This document shows, piece by piece, positions 62,729-64,000 of a stretch of DNA of 64,000 nt; the stretch's first letter is position 1, and each line of letters begins with the position of its first letter. The DNA is from Argopecten irradians (Eukaryota; Mollusca; Bivalvia; Pectinida; Pectinidae). A program made the translations under genes and the position numbers. The stretch is from contig NC_091138.1 of assembly GCF_041381155.1 (NCBI RefSeq), positions 37,999,604 to 38,063,603 of the forward strand, given 5' to 3'. Under the pieces are notes generated by a model that searched no databases, was not told the DNA's origin, and worked only from the letters and a program-made list of their open reading frames with translations.

Positions 62729-64000
62729 AAGAGGCCCAAGGGCCTTAACGGTCATCTGACTACTTTGGCAATAATCATATAGGAAATTAATTAGATATAG
62801 TGTCATGGTAGCCATCTTTGATTTGGGATAAACCAGAGATGTAAATGTAGCAACACTTTGTCGGGACCATGTCAGGATCATCTCATGCAAGTTTCAGCGA
62901 AATCGCACCGGCAGAACTTGAGACGAAGTTAAAAATGTATTTTCAAGATGCCGGCCATCTTGGATTTCGGATCAACCCGAAAAATAAGAACACTTTGTCG
63001 GGACCATCTCAGGATCATTTTAGGTAAGTTTCAGCTCAATCCCACTGGTCAAACTTGAGAAGAAGATTGAAATGTGAAAAGTTTACGGACGGCAGACGGC
63101 GCACGGCGGACGGCGCACGACGACGGACAAAGCATGATGTCACTTTGTCCGGACCTTGTCAGGATCATTTCATGCAAGTTTCAGCCAAATCGCACCTGTA
63201 GAACTTGAGAAGAAGTTCGAAATGTGTTTTCAAGATGGCCGCCGCTGTGGGGGCCATCTTGGATTTCGGATCGACCCGAAAAATAACAACACTTTGTCGG
63301 GACCTTGTCAGGATCATTTCAGGCTAATTTCAGCCAAATCGCAACGGTAGAACTTGAGAAGAAGTTAGAATGTGTTTTCAAGATGGCGGCTGTGGCGGCC
63401 ATCTTGGATTTCGGATCGACCTGAAAAATAACAACACTTTGTCGGGACCATGTCAGGATCATTTCAGGCTAATTTCAGCCAAATCGCACCGGTAGAACTT
63501 GAGAAGAAGTTAAAAAGGTGTTTTCAAGATGGCGGCTGTGGCGGCCATCTTGGATTTCGGATCGACCCGAAAAATAACAACACTTTGTCGGGACCATATC
63601 AGGATCATTTCATGCAAGTTTCAGCCACATCGCACCGGTAGAACTTGAGAAGTTCAAAATGTGTTTTCAAGATGGCGGCTGTGGCGGCCATCTTGGATTT
63701 CGGATCGACCCGAAAAATAACAACACTTTGTCGGGACCATGTCAGGATCATTTCAAGCAAGTTTCAGCCAAATCGCACCGGTAGAACTAGAGAAGAAGTT
63801 CAAAAATGTGTTTTCAAGATGGCGGCTGTGGTGGCCATCTTGGATTTCGGATCGACCCGAAAAATAAGAGCACTTTGTTGGGACCATGTCAGGATCATTT
63901 CAGGCAAGTTTCAGCCAAATCGCACCGGTTGAACTTGAGAAGAAGTTCAAAATGTGTTTTCAAGATGGCGGCTGTGGCGGCCATCTTGGATTTCGGATCG
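62728..64000. repeat. ~146 bp satellite array with paired YY1-like motifs, running off the right edge
   Basis: After a lead-in (CAAGAGGCCCAAGGGCCTTA, as in family S), units marked by CACTTTGT begin at 62854, 62991, 63141, 63290, 63435, 63581, 63724 and 63871; spacing is 137-150 bp. Later units carry CAAGATGGCGGC and, 8-9 bp on, its mirror GCCATCTTGG. The unit from 62991 ends in a GACGGCAGACGGCGCACGG tract and GCATGATG, the tail of family S at 5490-5530, after which the array resumes. Open frames through it (63156-63932) follow the repeat and are not genes. Confidence 0.85.

Noticed and set aside
63156-63932. Series of open frames of 63-95 codons
   Set aside because: They follow the 146 bp satellite units and repeat one another; no promoter, start context or independent protein similarity.

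Overview
The window reads as nuclear DNA of an invertebrate animal: AT-rich, with intron-split genes, AATAAA signals and many short mobile elements. The gene content, a large family-type neuronal channel gene without introns, and long repeats built of ~150 bp units ending in (GACGG)n and a hairpin suggest a bivalve mollusc, perhaps a scallop. The species call is inference from remembered repeat styles, not a search.

Layout. (1) 1-28105: a head-to-tail array of four short-chain dehydrogenase genes like DHRS11. Copy A (exons 2-7; exon 1 lies off the left edge), copies B and C (all seven exons, 252 residues each) and copy D (exons 1-4 only, decayed). The seven exons have the same lengths in B and C, and every exon present in A matches too. 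Intron 3 has a GC-AG splice pair in A, B and C and cuts a serine codon of the active-site NSMS/NSIS motif. In D the same donor has been lost, and a 40 bp minisatellite grew from the sequence beginning at that splice site. (2) 30285-47600: an 11-exon pyridoxal-phosphate phospho-lyase gene like ETNPPL/PHYKPL (484 residues). (3) 60172-61482: an uninterrupted Cys-loop ligand-gated channel subunit (436 residues). (4) 62272-62287: a possible first coding exon of a gene that would run off the right edge, followed by a 146 bp satellite that continues past the window end.

Mobile DNA. The introns and spacers hold many small non-autonomous elements with readable ends: a 502 bp SINE-like element with 13 bp target duplications, a younger truncated copy with a perfect 26 bp duplication, a Mutator-like MITE with 9 bp duplications and ~89 bp terminal inverted repeats, TTAA-flanked piggyBac-type MITEs, TA-flanked MITEs rich in CRE-like motifs, nested foldbacks, and three Helitron/pearl-like repeat families sharing one architecture. 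I saw no LTR element, retrovirus, Polinton, CRISPR array, tRNA or rRNA gene.

How the genes relate: the array copies probably encode cytosolic NADPH-dependent carbonyl/steroid reductases; the lyase acts in phosphoethanolamine or phosphohydroxylysine breakdown; the channel subunit sits in neuronal or sensory membranes. They share no obvious pathway. The sequence gives no sign of a novel multi-gene system. The most unusual signals are the GC-AG intron with its donor-derived minisatellite, the triple DR1 nuclear-receptor site just before copy B, and the shared design of the repeat families.
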